NCBI RefSeq assembly: GCF_002953255.1
Contig: NZ_CP026498.1
Location: 10,641,259-10,676,203 of the forward strand
Length of the DNA stretch: 34,945 bases
Origin: Streptomyces sp. CB01881
Lineage (GTDB): Bacteria > Actinomycetota > Actinomycetes > Streptomycetales > Streptomycetaceae
Direction of reading: 5' to 3'
Shown here: positions 1 to 9,899 of the stretch, piece by piece
Layout: every line of letters begins with the position of its first letter
Numbering within the stretch: position 1 is the stretch's first letter
The notes under the pieces: generated by a model
What the model saw: the letters and a program-made list of their open reading frames with translations, nothing else
Databases searched by the model: none
Told to the model about the DNA's origin: nothing
Program-made: the position numbers and the translations under genes

Positions 1-516
1 TGGTGGTAGGTGCCCGCCGATCGCCGCACCGGCCGAGACGGCGCCCAGCCCGGCCAGGCCGAGCAGCCGCCCGAGCGGACCGCGCCCGCGGCACCGGGCC
101 AGCAGGGAGCCCGTGTACAGCACGATGCCCGTCGTGTTGCAGGCCGCGTGCACCAGGCCGGTCCGGCTCCGCGGCGGGTCCAGCTGCGCCCAGTCGGTCC
201 AGCCCGCCAGGGCGGCGGGGCCGGCGGTGACCAGGCCCGCCGCGACCAGCAGGCCCGCCGCCCGGGGGTCGTCGCCGGTCAGGTCGAGCAGACCCGCGGA
301 GAGCCAGCACCCGATCGGCACCTGGACCAGGGCCGGGTGCAGCGGGTGCCCGAGCGGGACGCCGTGCAGGACGTCACGGAACGGCCCGAGCGGCAGCGCC
401 GCGACCGCGTCGTGCAGCGTCCCGGCCGGAGCGTCCAGGAAGTCCCAGCCGGCCGGCGCGTCCAGTGCACCGCGCAGCCGCCGGGACCAGGGGGAGATGC
501 GTGCAATGGTGTCCAT
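1..516 (-). CDS. DUF2231 family membrane protein (3' end cut by window edge)
   Basis: The reading frame is open from an ATG at 516 to the window edge, giving 172 codons with no stop, so the C-terminus lies outside. Residues about 50-70 contain LHGVPLGHPLHPALVQVPIG, which is the recognisable DUF2231 signature (small integral membrane domain with a conserved GHPLHP..V..PIG motif). Hydrophobic stretches follow at about 70-80, 88-104 and 125-140 and are probably membrane helices. In actinobacteria such domains occur alone or fused to a Rieske domain; whether a Rieske part follows cannot be seen. No molecular function is established from the sequence. The start was chosen as the first ATG of the DUF2231 frame. 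No strong ribosome binding site is visible, so the start is moderately sure. Confidence 0.8.
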   Translation of the reverse strand, partial: MDTIARISPWSRRLRGALDAPAGWDFLDAPAGTLHDAVAALPLGPFRDVLHGVPLGHPLHPALVQVPIGCWLSAGLLDLTGDDPRAAGLLVAAGLVTAGPAALAGWTDWAQLDPPRSRTGLVHAACNTTGIVLYTGSLLARCRGRGPLGRLLGLAGLGAVSAGAAIGGHLPP

Positions 517-667
517 GATGAGCGGGTGGCCACTGCCCGCGATCCCAAACGCCTGCGGACCTCCGGTGTCCGCCCCTTCCTGCGCCGCCCGACCGCCCGG
601 GCGGAGGCTCCGTCGCGCGGTTCACCCCCGTCCTGGCGCCCCGCCGTCGCGCCGCCGCCGACCCACG

Positions 668-685
668 GGGAGGGACGGCCCTCCC
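668..685. terminator. GC hairpin, possible terminator
   Basis: GGGAGGG, ACGG, CCCTCCC forms a perfect 7-bp stem with a 4-nt loop. There is no T tract. It lies just upstream of the cystathionine beta-synthase remnant and about 150 bp upstream of the divergent DUF2231 start, so no intact gene clearly uses it. It may be a relic. Confidence 0.25.
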
Positions 686-691
686 AACGGG

Positions 692-955
692 GTCAGCGCC
701 ACGGAGGTCGTCGGCTCGCTCTCCACGGCGGCCGTCGAGGGCGCGCTCGCCGACGGCCGCGCCAAGCCGGACAGCCTGGTGGGCCAGGTCGGCGGACTGC
801 TGGCCCCACCCCTGCCGACCGTCGGCATCGGCCAGCCGCTGTCCGTCGCCCGGGCATCCGTCGGCGCCGGCCACGACGCGGCGCTGGTCCTTCTGGACGG
901 CCGGGCCGTCGCGCTGGTGCACCGGACGGAACTCGTCGAGCATCCCGGTCGGTAG
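692..955 (+). pseudogene. C-terminal remnant of a cystathionine beta-synthase (CBS domain)
   Basis: A reading frame ending at 955 has about 87 codons that look like the end of an actinobacterial cystathionine beta-synthase, the PLP enzyme condensing serine and homocysteine. It contains EVVGSLSTAAVEGALADG, then PPLPTVGIGQPLSVARA, then DAALVLLDGRAVALVHRTEL. This matches the second CBS motif and the closing strand/helix of the regulatory domain. The catalytic PLP domain and the first CBS motif are absent. No start codon with a ribosome binding site precedes the conserved part; upstream the frame is open but has no similarity I recognise. The stop codon TAG is made by the octamer repeat at 947-1000, so the original end is probably lost. 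I infer a non-functional fragment left by deletion or rearrangement. Family assignment rests on memory of the family, not on a search. Confidence 0.6.
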
Positions 956-1000
956 GTCGGTAGGTCGGTAGGTCGGTAGGTCGGTAGGTCGGTAGGTCGG
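947..1000 (+). repeat. Octamer tandem repeat GGTCGGTA, 6 full copies plus partial
   Basis: Six exact copies of GGTCGGTA occupy 947-994, followed by GGTCGG at 995-1000. The first copy supplies the TAG stop (953-955) that ends the upstream cystathionine beta-synthase remnant. Confidence 0.95.
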
Positions 1001-1083
1001 ACGGAGCGGTGCTGCGCCGGCCGGGGTCGTGCAGGACACCCCTCCGGCGCGGGGTTCGCGGCTACGCTGCTGGGAGTACGGCC

Positions 1084-1155
1084 ATGGGCCACCGCGGTGG
1101 AGGGGGAGTCGTCGTGCCCGAGGGGGATGGGCTGTCCGGAGCGGGGCCGCGATGA
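1084..1155 (+). CDS. Possible 23-codon leader ORF coupled to the NB-ARC gene
   Basis: ATG at 1084 opens a 23-codon frame rich in Gly, ending in TGA at 1153-1155. Its stop overlaps the ATG of the following NB-ARC/TPR gene as ATGA. A GGGAG stretch lies 7 nt upstream of the ATG. The peptide resembles nothing I know. It could be a real leader that couples translation to the downstream gene, or chance. The ATGA overlap is the only positive sign beyond the ribosome binding site. Confidence 0.25.
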   Translation: MGHRGGGGVVVPEGDGLSGAGPR

Positions 1156-3944
1156 GCCAGGCGGTGCCGGGGCCCGGCATCCGCGTGGTCGCCGGTGGCG
1201 CCAGGTCGGTGGCGGTCGGCGGGCCGAACTACGGGCAGATCACCACGGGGGACCATTCGCCGATCACCGTCACGCGGTTCCCCGCGCTGCGCGCGGTGGC
1301 CGAAGTCCCGCCGACCGCGGCGCCGGTGGGGATGCCCGGACCGGTGCCGCTGTTCGTCGGCCGCGCCGGGGAGCTGTCCCGGATCGAGCGCGCCCTGGCC
1401 GCCGGGCCGGGGGCCGCGGTGCACGTGGTGCACGGGCTCGGCGGGGTGGGCAAGAGCGCCCTGGCCGCGCACCACGCGCTGACGTCCGCGCACCGGTACC
1501 GCCAGATCGTGTGGATCACGGCCGACGATCCGGCGGGGATCGCGGCGGGCCTGCGCGGGTTCGCCCTCGCACTCGAACCCTCGCTGGCCGTCCTGCCGTC
1601 CGAGGCGCTGGTCGAGCGGGCCGTCGCCTGGCTGTCGGAACACCGGGACTGGCTGGTGGTGCTCGACAACGCCGAGACCGCCGAGGACGTCGCCCCGCTG
1701 CTGGCCGCGGTCGGGGACAGGGGCCGGATCCTGGTCACCAGCCGCAGTACGGTCGGCTGGCACCGGATCGGGGCGGGCGAGCAGCCCCTCGGGTCGTTGA
1801 CCGCCGAGGACGCGATCCGGCTGCTCGGTGCGAGCGCGAAGGCCGGACCGGGCGGCCCGGACGGCGGCCGGGAGGTGTGCGCGGTGCTGGGCTTCCTCCC
1901 GCTGGCCGTCGTCCAGGCGGGCGCCTACCTCGCGCAGACCGGCCTGTCCGGCCGCGACTACGTCCGCCTGATCGCCGAGCACCCGGCCGCGGTGTACGCC
2001 CGGGGCGACGAGGGCACCGACCCGGGGCGCACGATCGCCCGGGTGTGGCGCGTCACGTTGGACCGTCTCGCCGGCACCCCGCTGGCCGCGGAGGTCCTGC
2101 GGGTGCTGGCCTGGTTCGCCCCGGACGCGATCGCCCGCGGGCTGCTCGACGGCCTGGCGGACGAGCCGGAGCTGACGCACGCACTCGGCCGCCTCGCGGC
2201 CTACAGCATGATCACGCGCGAGCCCGGGGACCTCGCCGGTGGTGGGTCCGAGCCCTGCCTGACGGTCCACCGGCTGGTCCAGGCACTCGCCCGGACGCCC
2301 GACCCCGAGGATCCGCACCGCACGCCGGACGCGGTCGCCAGGGCGCGCACGCAGGCCACCGCACTGCTGGTCGCGGCGATGCCCGGCACGCCGACGGAGG
2401 TGCGCACCTGGGCGGGCTGGCAGCGCCTGTCCGGCCACGTCGCCGCCCTGGCCGAGCACGCCGCGGCCGACACCGACAACCTGCACACCGCAGGCCTCCT
2501 CAACCAGGCCGGCGTCTTCGCCCGCCTCCGCGGCGACCTCGGGACCGGGATCGCCCACCTGCGCCGGGCCGCCGACGGCTTCCGGCGCCTGGCCGGGCCG
2601 GACGACCCCAACACCCTGATCTGCACCCACAACCTCGCCGACGCACTGCGCGTGGCAGGTGACGCCGGCCGGGCTGTGCCCCTGTTCGAGCAGACCGTCG
2701 CGGCCATGCGCCGCGTCCTCGGCGAGGACCACGTGGCGACCCTGCGGGCGCGGACCAACCTCGCGCTCACCTGGTTGAAGAACACGGGTGAGGTCGAGCG
2801 GGCCGTCGCCCTCCTCGAACGCAACCTCGCCGACTACCAGCGGGTCATCGGCCGGGACCACCCGAACACGATGGTCTGCGGTGAGGCCCTCGCCTCCGCC
2901 TACTCCGACTCCGGCGACGTGCTCCGGGCGATCGCGCTCCTGGAGCAGAACCTCGCCGGCCTGCTGGTGGCCCTCGGTCCGGATCATCCGAACACCCTGC
3001 ACAACCGGAACAACCTGGCCGTCGCCTGCGGGCTGGTCGGCGACATCCGGCGGGCGTGCGCCCTGCTGGAACAGACCCTGGACACCAGCCTCCGCGTGCT
3101 GGGCGAGGACCACCCGACCACGCTGTCCACACGGAACAACCTCGCCTGCGCGGTGGGTGAGGCGGGCGATTCCGAGCGGGCGGTCGCCCTGCTGGAGCGG
3201 AACCTCGACGACCGCCGCCGGGTCCTCGGCGAGGACCACCCGGACACCCTGGCGTCCCGTCACAACCTCGCGGCCGCCCACCTCGCGTCGCACGACACCC
3301 TGCGGGCCCTCCCCCTGGCCGAGCGGGCGGCCGCCGATGCCCGGCGCCTCCTCGGCCCCGGCCACCCCGGCGCGGTGCCCGTGGCCCGGCTGCTCGCCGA
3401 GGCCCGAGCCGAGATCGGCGACCTCGAACGGGCGGTTCCCCTGTACACCCAGGTGCTGTCCGACGCCCGGCGCGTTCTCGGGGATGACCACGGGGAGACG
3501 ATCGCCCTCCAGCGCGGCCTGGGCTGCGCGTACCTCCAGGCGGGCGACGTCAGGGCGGCGGAGGCGCCGCTCACGGAGGCACTGGCCGGGTGCCGGCGGG
3601 TCCTCGGGGAGGACGACCTGGACTCCCGGGAGTTCCAGGCCGACCTGACGCTGGCGCGCGCGGTGGGGATGGCCGCCGAGCACGCCGCCGTCCACGAGGT
3701 GCTGGACGGGCTCTTCCTCGTCGCGAAGTGGACCTTCGGCGAGGACCACCCCCGGTACCTGCTGCACTGCGAGGTCCTCGCGGCCGCGTACCACCGGCTG
3801 GGGGACGCCGAACGGGCGGTGCCGGCCGGCCGTACGGCCCTCGCGCTCGCCCGGCGGATCTTCGGTGACGACCACCCGAGGACCGGAGCGGCCGCCGCCG
3901 CCCTGGCGGCGATGGCGGCGGGCGCGCCCGGTCCGGCGGGGTGA
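1152..3944 (+). CDS. STAND NTPase: NB-ARC domain with kinesin-light-chain-type TPR repeats
   Basis: 930 aa from ATG 1152; the frame is open further upstream, but this ATG gives the usual N-terminus and follows a GGAG stretch. Residues 11-40 form a short Gly/Thr-rich segment ending GQITTGDHSPITV, seen at the front of some actinobacterial NB-ARC proteins. The NB-ARC ATPase has Walker A GLGGVGKS (95-102), Walker B LVVLDNAE (168-175), LVTSR (194-198) and a GFLPLA motif before residue 270. A winged-helix-like part follows. From about residue 455 there are ten or eleven 42-residue TPR units carrying variants of LGEDHPxTLxxRNNLA. By family these are signal-sensing switches that oligomerise on ligand binding; no effector domain is visible, so the output must be a partner or the TPR surface. 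It converges with the kinase/PP2C/vWA operon, 57 bp end to end. The partner and ligand are unknown. Confidence 0.93.
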   Translation: MSQAVPGPGIRVVAGGARSVAVGGPNYGQITTGDHSPITVTRFPALRAVAEVPPTAAPVGMPGPVPLFVGRAGELSRIERALAAGPGAAVHVVHGLGGVGKSALAAHHALTSAHRYRQIVWITADDPAGIAAGLRGFALALEPSLAVLPSEALVERAVAWLSEHRDWLVVLDNAETAEDVAPLLAAVGDRGRILVTSRSTVGWHRIGAGEQPLGSLTAEDAIRLLGASAKAGPGGPDGGREVCAVLGFLPLAVVQAGAYLAQTGLSGRDYVRLIAEHPAAVYARGDEGTDPGRTIARVWRVTLDRLAGTPLAAEVLRVLAWFAPDAIARGLLDGLADEPELTHALGRLAAYSMITREPGDLAGGGSEPCLTVHRLVQALARTPDPEDPHRTPDAVARARTQATALLVAAMPGTPTEVRTWAGWQRLSGHVAALAEHAAADTDNLHTAGLLNQAGVFARLRGDLGTGIAHLRRAADGFRRLAGPDDPNTLICTHNLADALRVAGDAGRAVPLFEQTVAAMRRVLGEDHVATLRARTNLALTWLKNTGEVERAVALLERNLADYQRVIGRDHPNTMVCGEALASAYSDSGDVLRAIALLEQNLAGLLVALGPDHPNTLHNRNNLAVACGLVGDIRRACALLEQTLDTSLRVLGEDHPTTLSTRNNLACAVGEAGDSERAVALLERNLDDRRRVLGEDHPDTLASRHNLAAAHLASHDTLRALPLAERAAADARRLLGPGHPGAVPVARLLAEARAEIGDLERAVPLYTQVLSDARRVLGDDHGETIALQRGLGCAYLQAGDVRAAEAPLTEALAGCRRVLGEDDLDSREFQADLTLARAVGMAAEHAAVHEVLDGLFLVAKWTFGEDHPRYLLHCEVLAAAYHRLGDAERAVPAGRTALALARRIFGDDHPRTGAAAAALAAMAAGAPGPAG

Positions 3945-3978
3945 CCGGTCCGGTGGGGTGACCGGTCCGGTGGGGTGA
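3928..3978 (+). repeat. 17-bp tandem repeat x3 spanning the NB-ARC stop codon
   Basis: Three copies of CCGGTCCGGYGGGGTGA at 3928-3944, 3945-3961 and 3962-3978; only the Y position varies. Each unit ends in TGA, and the first supplies the stop codon of the NB-ARC/TPR gene. Confidence 0.95.
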
Positions 3979-4001
3979 CGGCGGCTCCCCTCCGGCCGGT
4001 C

Positions 4002-6085
<2,084 letters not shown>

Positions 6086-6089
<4 letters not shown>

Positions 6090-7273
6090 GCGGGCCGTCC
6101 CGCCCCTGCGCCCGGCCAGATCGCGATCAGCGTCCGGTCGTCGTCGAAGGTCTGGCGGGAGAAGTCCAGGACGTGTGCCAGCCAGGCGGCCGAGGGCGGC
6201 TCGGCCAGCTCCCGGGCGAACAGTGCGCCCACCTGACCGTCCCCGTCGCCCAACGGGTCACCGAAGCCGTCGGTGCCCACCAGCAACACCTGTCCCGCGA
6301 CGAGCAGGCACCCGCCCAGCTCCGCCGGGTCCGGGCACCGGGGGAGCGGGACCACCGCGTTGGAGACGATGACGGCGTCCGGGTCGTACTTCGGTGCGAA
6401 GAGCGGACGGTACGCGGCCCGGTCGAGGTCGAGGAGCCACGCCCCGGAGTCACCGGCCCTGGACAGCCGGACCTCCAGCCCACCGGGCACCGGCCGTGCC
6501 GTCCCGACGACGAGGGTGGTGGCGAGCAACCGTTCCACCTGGGCCGGATCGGGGGCGGGATGTGCTGCCGGGGCGGGGTGCGGCGCGCGGGTGGGGCTTG
6601 GCTCGGGTACGGCTGCGGGATGCGGCGTGGGGCTCGCTGCGGGTGCGGGTGGAGGTGCGGGATGTGGTGCGGGGCTCGCTGCGGGTGCGGCACCGGGGAC
6701 CGGGCCGGTGCCGGCCAGGATCGCCCTGGCCCGCTGCGTCAGCGCCGCCGCCGCCTGTCGCACCACGGCAGCCCAGTCGAGCTCGCCCTGGCCCGCGTCC
6801 AGTTGCCGGAGTACGGCCCCGATCGCGGCCTCGCAGGCCAGCATGGAGCCGAGCTCGGGGAGCCTCGCCGCCGACACACCGTCGGCGACGGCGAACACGA
6901 TCGTCTCCGAAGTGGCGTGGACGGTCGCGGCGGCGGAGTCCTGGCGGGGCTTGCGGTAGTAGCGGTGGGAGTTGCCGCGGACGGACGCCAGCCGCAGCCG
7001 GGCGTGATCCGTCGACCACCCGTCGGACTCGGTGTCCGCCCGGAAGTACTGTCCCACCGGCGGCCGGGGTTCGAAGACCGGACCCGCGCGGTCGACGACG
7101 ATCGGGGACCACCGGTCCGGATCGGGCCGGGGCCCGCCCGGGAACGGCGTGCGGGTGTTCGGCGCGGTGTGTGCGCCGGGTGCGTAGGGCGGCGGCGGAG
7201 GTGTCGTCGGACGGGCGGGGCCGCCCGGTGAGGTGTCCCGTCCAGGAGGGATGATCTGCCGTTCCACGGTCAC
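6086..7273 (-). CDS. PP2C-like serine/threonine phosphatase (TerY-P triad)
   Basis: 395 aa from GTG 7273, which overlaps the stop of the vWA gene as GTGA; a second GTG lies two codons later. The first 75 residues are Pro-rich and probably disordered. The PP2C fold begins near residue 92, with RQDSAA (Asp112) as the metal-binding NED-like motif and VFAVADGVS (Asp131-Gly132) as the DGxx motif. Later come LLVGTDGFGD and DDDRTLIAI, matching the remaining PP2C metal motifs. A Pro/Ala/His repeat insertion of about 50 residues interrupts the domain, coded by a low-complexity stretch near 6545-6690. By family it removes phosphate from Ser/Thr using two metals. Lying between a vWA and a kinase gene, it most likely opposes the kinase on a shared target. 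An upstream extension of the frame overlaps the vWA gene fully and is not credible. Confidence 0.9.
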
Positions 7274-7953
7274 ACCATGTCGATCGCCACGCGCATCAGG
7301 TTCGGGTCGGGCTTTTGGATGATCAGCTCGGGCCTGTTGTTCACCAGGGTGTTGCCCGACTGGATGAGGCTCTCCGTCAGCATCTCGAAGAACACCGTGA
7401 TGGAGCGGCCGACGTCGGCCCCGGGCACGGAGACGAAGGCGAACTCCGGGCGGGTGGCGACCTCCACCATCGTCCGGGCCTCGGCATGGCCCACGCCGAC
7501 CGCGATGATGTTCGGGGCGGCCTTGGTGACGCCCTTGTCGGTGAGCTGCCGGTGGGGAGTGCGCCACGCCTCGCCGTCGGTGGGGGCGCCGTCGCTCAGG
7601 AAGAAGACGACCGGGCGGTGTACCAGGTACCCCTCCCGCTTCAGCCGGGCCACGTCGTCGGGGATCCGCCGGAGCAGGTCCTGGAACGCGGCCCCGTAGC
7701 TGGTCAGGCCCCGGATGACGAACTGGGGCAGGCGCACCTCGTTGCGGACGTCGGTCAGTGCCAGGCGCTCCTCCACGTCGTCCGCGAATCCCACGATCGC
7801 CAACCGCACCTTGTCCGCGAGCATCGGCGCGCCCCGGAGCGACTCGTGGAGGGAGACCAGGCCGTCGGTGAGCTCCCGCTCGCAGACCGCCATCGACCCG
7901 GACTCGTCGGCCACCACGTAGGCGGGCAGCAGCACACCCTTGACGTCAGCCAC
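7270..7953 (-). CDS. vWA domain protein, TerY-like (TerY-P triad)
   Basis: 227 aa, about the length of a lone vWA domain. The metal-ion-dependent adhesion site is complete: DESGS (Asp16, Ser18, Ser20), Thr84 in LTSYGAAF and Asp121 in LSDGAPTD. There is no signal peptide or membrane segment, so it should be cytoplasmic and bind protein partners through a divalent metal. It resembles TerY of tellurite-resistance-associated systems. The GTG start follows AAGGAG at good distance. It is the first gene of the three-gene operon; its stop overlaps the phosphatase start (GTGA). By analogy with described TerY-P modules it may be the phosphorylated adaptor whose state the kinase and phosphatase set. That role is inferred, not seen. 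Confidence 0.9.
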   Translation of the reverse strand: MADVKGVLLPAYVVADESGSMAVCERELTDGLVSLHESLRGAPMLADKVRLAIVGFADDVEERLALTDVRNEVRLPQFVIRGLTSYGAAFQDLLRRIPDDVARLKREGYLVHRPVVFFLSDGAPTDGEAWRTPHRQLTDKGVTKAAPNIIAVGVGHAEARTMVEVATRPEFAFVSVPGADVGRSITVFFEMLTESLIQSGNTLVNNRPELIIQKPDPNLMRVAIDMV

Positions 7954-8050
7954 CGGTTCTCCTTCGCTTCCTCACCGTGGCGGACCCGGGCGGTTCGGCC
8001 GACCGTCCCGGTCCGCACCCCCGTGAGGACGATCGTCGTCAAGCGCTTCG

Positions 8051-8079
8051 ACAGTAGCCGCACCAACGCGGTCGGTCTA
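8051..8079 (-). promoter_or_regulatory. Candidate promoter of the vWA/PP2C/kinase operon
   Basis: Reading the minus strand, TAGACC (8079-8074) is followed by 17 nt and then TACTGT (8056-8051), about 98 nt before the GTG start. The fit to -35/-10 consensus is fair. The rest of the 365-bp gap 7954-8318 holds the 15-bp repeat array and an AT-richer patch near 8120-8142; no other gene is supported. Confidence 0.4.
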
Positions 8080-8143
8080 CGGATTGTGACGGGTGATCTG
8101 CGGAACTCGGGCTTCCGGGTTGATTGTTGATGATCAGTTAGCT

Positions 8144-8218
8144 GGTGTGTTCGTGTGCGGTGCGTCTGTGCGTGGTGCGTCTGTGCGTGGTGTGTCCGTG
8201 CGTGGTGTGTCCGTGTGC
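8144..8218 (+). repeat. 15-bp tandem repeat x5 (GGTGYGTCYGTGCGT type)
   Basis: Five 15-bp units at 8144-8158, 8159-8173, 8174-8188, 8189-8203 and 8204-8218, with another diverged copy at 8236-8250. They lie about 100 bp past the stop of the minus-strand MFS gene. On the minus strand they would encode repeated Thr-Asp-(Thr/Ala)-Pro-Arg in a 61-codon frame that starts at the MFS stop (TGATG). I do not call that frame a gene. Confidence 0.9.
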
Positions 8219-8318
8219 CGGGGCCTCCGTCCGCTGGTGTGTCCGTGCGCCGGTGTCTCGGCTCGTCGGTGCCTCGGTTCGCCGGTGCGGTTGAGCCCCG
8301 GCGCGTGGGCCCCGTGCA

Positions 8319-9704
8319 TCAGGTCGCCGGTTCACCGGCCTCGCTCCGGGGCTGGGCGTCCTCCTGCGCGGTGCGGACCGCCGCCGCGTGCGGGTCGGTG
8401 CGCTGGTCGTAGCGCCAGAGGGCGGGCAGTGCGGCGGCCAGTACCCCGGTGGATGCGAGGCAGGCCAGTCCACCGGTGCGGAGGGCGGCACGGATGCCGT
8501 AACGGGCGGCGAGTCCACCGGCCCGGATGTCGCCGAGCGCGGGTCCGGTAGAGCCGATCAGAATCTCCAACCCGGCTGCGCGCCCGCGGAGTTCGTCCGG
8601 GATGGACTGGTTCCAGATCGCGGTGCGGAAGGTGTCGCCGACCCAGTTGGCGGCGCCCGCGACCGCGAGGCAGGCCAGCACCACCCAGACGGCCCCATGG
8701 GCGCCACCGCCGGCGCCCCCGCCGAAGGCGGCCGCGACCATCGCGGCACCGACCAGCGCGCCGGAGGCCAGGACGAGCCGGCCGTGCCGGTGCACCCGCT
8801 CGGTCCAGCCACTGGTCGCGGCGGCCAGCAGGGCCCCCGCCGCCGAGGCCGAGTAGAGCATCCCGAGGGCCCAGAGGGCGTCCAACTCCTGGGCGAGGAA
8901 AGGGAAAACCGCCGTGGGCAGGGTGAACACCGTGGCCGCGAGGTCGACCAGGTAGGTGCCGACCAGGTCCGGCCGCCGCCCCGCGTACCGCGCCCCCTCG
9001 GCGAACTCGCGCAGCTGCGGGGCCTCGGCGTCGCGCTCCGACGGGACGGGGCGGACCCGGGCGAGCAGGGCGATCGAGACCAGGAAGGTGGCCAGGTCGA
9101 TCAGGTAGGCGCACGGTGCCCCCGCCGTCGCGATGACGACGCCGGCGGCTGCCGGGGCCGCCAGCCCGGCGATGCTCCACCGCAGTGAGAGCAGCGCGCC
9201 CGCCGCGACCAGCTGGTCGTGCGGCACCAGGCGCGGGATCATCGCCTCCACCGAGGGCTGCTGGATCCCCTGGAGCGCCGCCGCACCGCCGGCCGCGGCG
9301 TAGAGCGGCCACAGCATCGGAGTGCCGAGCATCGCGTTGACCAGCAGTAACGAACTCAGTGTGGCCAGCGCGAGCTCGGTCACCAGGGCGACCGTCCGCC
9401 GGTCGGCCCGGTCGGCGAGCACCCCGCCGTACAGCCCCAGCACGATCGTCGGGAGCAGCTCCACCGCACCGACCGCGCCGACGGCCAACGGCGAGCCGGT
9501 GAGGTCGGCGATCTGCAAGGGGATCGCGGTCATCGTGAAGACCGAGCCCAGCAGGGTGACGGTGCCGGAGGTCCAGGTCAGCCGGAAGTCGCGGGACGAC
9601 CGCCACGGGGTGGTGTTCGGCAGCAGCCGGGACCCGAGGCGGCGGATGCGGGAGGGGTGGTCGTGGGGGAGGCGGTCGTCCCGGGCATTCGTCCGCGTGC
9701 TCAT
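8319..9704 (-). CDS. MFS exporter, DHA3/EntS-like
   Basis: 461 aa from ATG 9704, preceded by GAAGGG. The pattern is a 12-helix drug/proton antiporter: the first cytoplasmic loop contains GGVLADRADRR (MFS motif A-like), and helices such as VGAVGAVELLPTIVLGLYGG and AAGALLAAATSG are clear. The type (WRSSRDFRLTWTSGTVTLLG opening) is that of the EntS-like DHA3 branch, exporters of siderophores, macrolides or other drugs. It is transcribed divergently from a TetR regulator across a spacer with two operator-like palindromes. The simplest reading is ligand-induced efflux, as in tetR/tetA, although the exporter itself is not TetA-like. The substrate is unknown. The frame continues far upstream without a stop, but the upstream part overlaps the regulator and operators and is rejected. 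Confidence 0.88.
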   Translation of the reverse strand: MSTRTNARDDRLPHDHPSRIRRLGSRLLPNTTPWRSSRDFRLTWTSGTVTLLGSVFTMTAIPLQIADLTGSPLAVGAVGAVELLPTIVLGLYGGVLADRADRRTVALVTELALATLSSLLLVNAMLGTPMLWPLYAAAGGAAALQGIQQPSVEAMIPRLVPHDQLVAAGALLSLRWSIAGLAAPAAAGVVIATAGAPCAYLIDLATFLVSIALLARVRPVPSERDAEAPQLREFAEGARYAGRRPDLVGTYLVDLAATVFTLPTAVFPFLAQELDALWALGMLYSASAAGALLAAATSGWTERVHRHGRLVLASGALVGAAMVAAAFGGGAGGGAHGAVWVVLACLAVAGAANWVGDTFRTAIWNQSIPDELRGRAAGLEILIGSTGPALGDIRAGGLAARYGIRAALRTGGLACLASTGVLAAALPALWRYDQRTDPHAAAVRTAQEDAQPRSEAGEPAT

Positions 9705-9726
9705 CGCGGCATCGGTCCCTTCGTCC

Positions 9727-9739
9727 TTATCACTGATAA
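9727..9739. promoter_or_regulatory. Operator 1 of the TetR/MFS pair, classical tetO core
   Basis: TTATCACTGATAA is a perfect 6+1+6 palindrome. Its central 11 bp, read on the other strand, is TATCAGTGATA, which is the core of the Tn10-type tet operator. It lies 22 bp upstream of the MFS start codon, just after the predicted transcription start. Confidence 0.75.
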
Positions 9740-9751
9740 ATTCCGACGCGG

Positions 9752-9780
9752 AACTTAGCAGCGATAAGGTGGCGGTCCAA
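9752..9780 (-). promoter_or_regulatory. Candidate promoter of the DHA3 exporter gene
   Basis: On the minus strand TTGGAC (9780-9775), 17 nt, then TAAGTT (9757-9752). The second operator sits across the spacer and -10 box and the first just downstream, so a bound repressor would block it. Confidence 0.5.
9755..9767. promoter_or_regulatory. Operator 2 of the TetR/MFS pair, degenerate
   Basis: TTAGCAGCGATAA matches operator 1 at 10 of 13 positions. Centre-to-centre distance to operator 1 is 28 bp, close to the 30-bp arrangement of the two operators in Tn10 tet. Confidence 0.55.
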
Positions 9781-9899
9781 GCGATTAACAGCGGAGGCGG
9801 CAGGCGCCGGAGGTGCGGTCGTCGCGCCCGAAGCGGCGCACAAGGCGGATGCGGCGCACGCGGCGGACATGGCACAGGTGGACAGGAGGTCGGAGCGGC

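Noticed and set aside
1153..1153. FxsA-type or lanthipeptide precursor before the NB-ARC gene
   Set aside because: The 23-codon leader lacks an FxSxx C-terminus, Cys or Ser/Thr-rich core, and no maturase gene is adjacent.
1062..3875. 937-codon open frame on the minus strand
   Set aside because: It is the antisense of the NB-ARC/TPR gene. Its repetitive Gly/Val/Arg composition follows from the TPR repeats, and no domain is recognisable.
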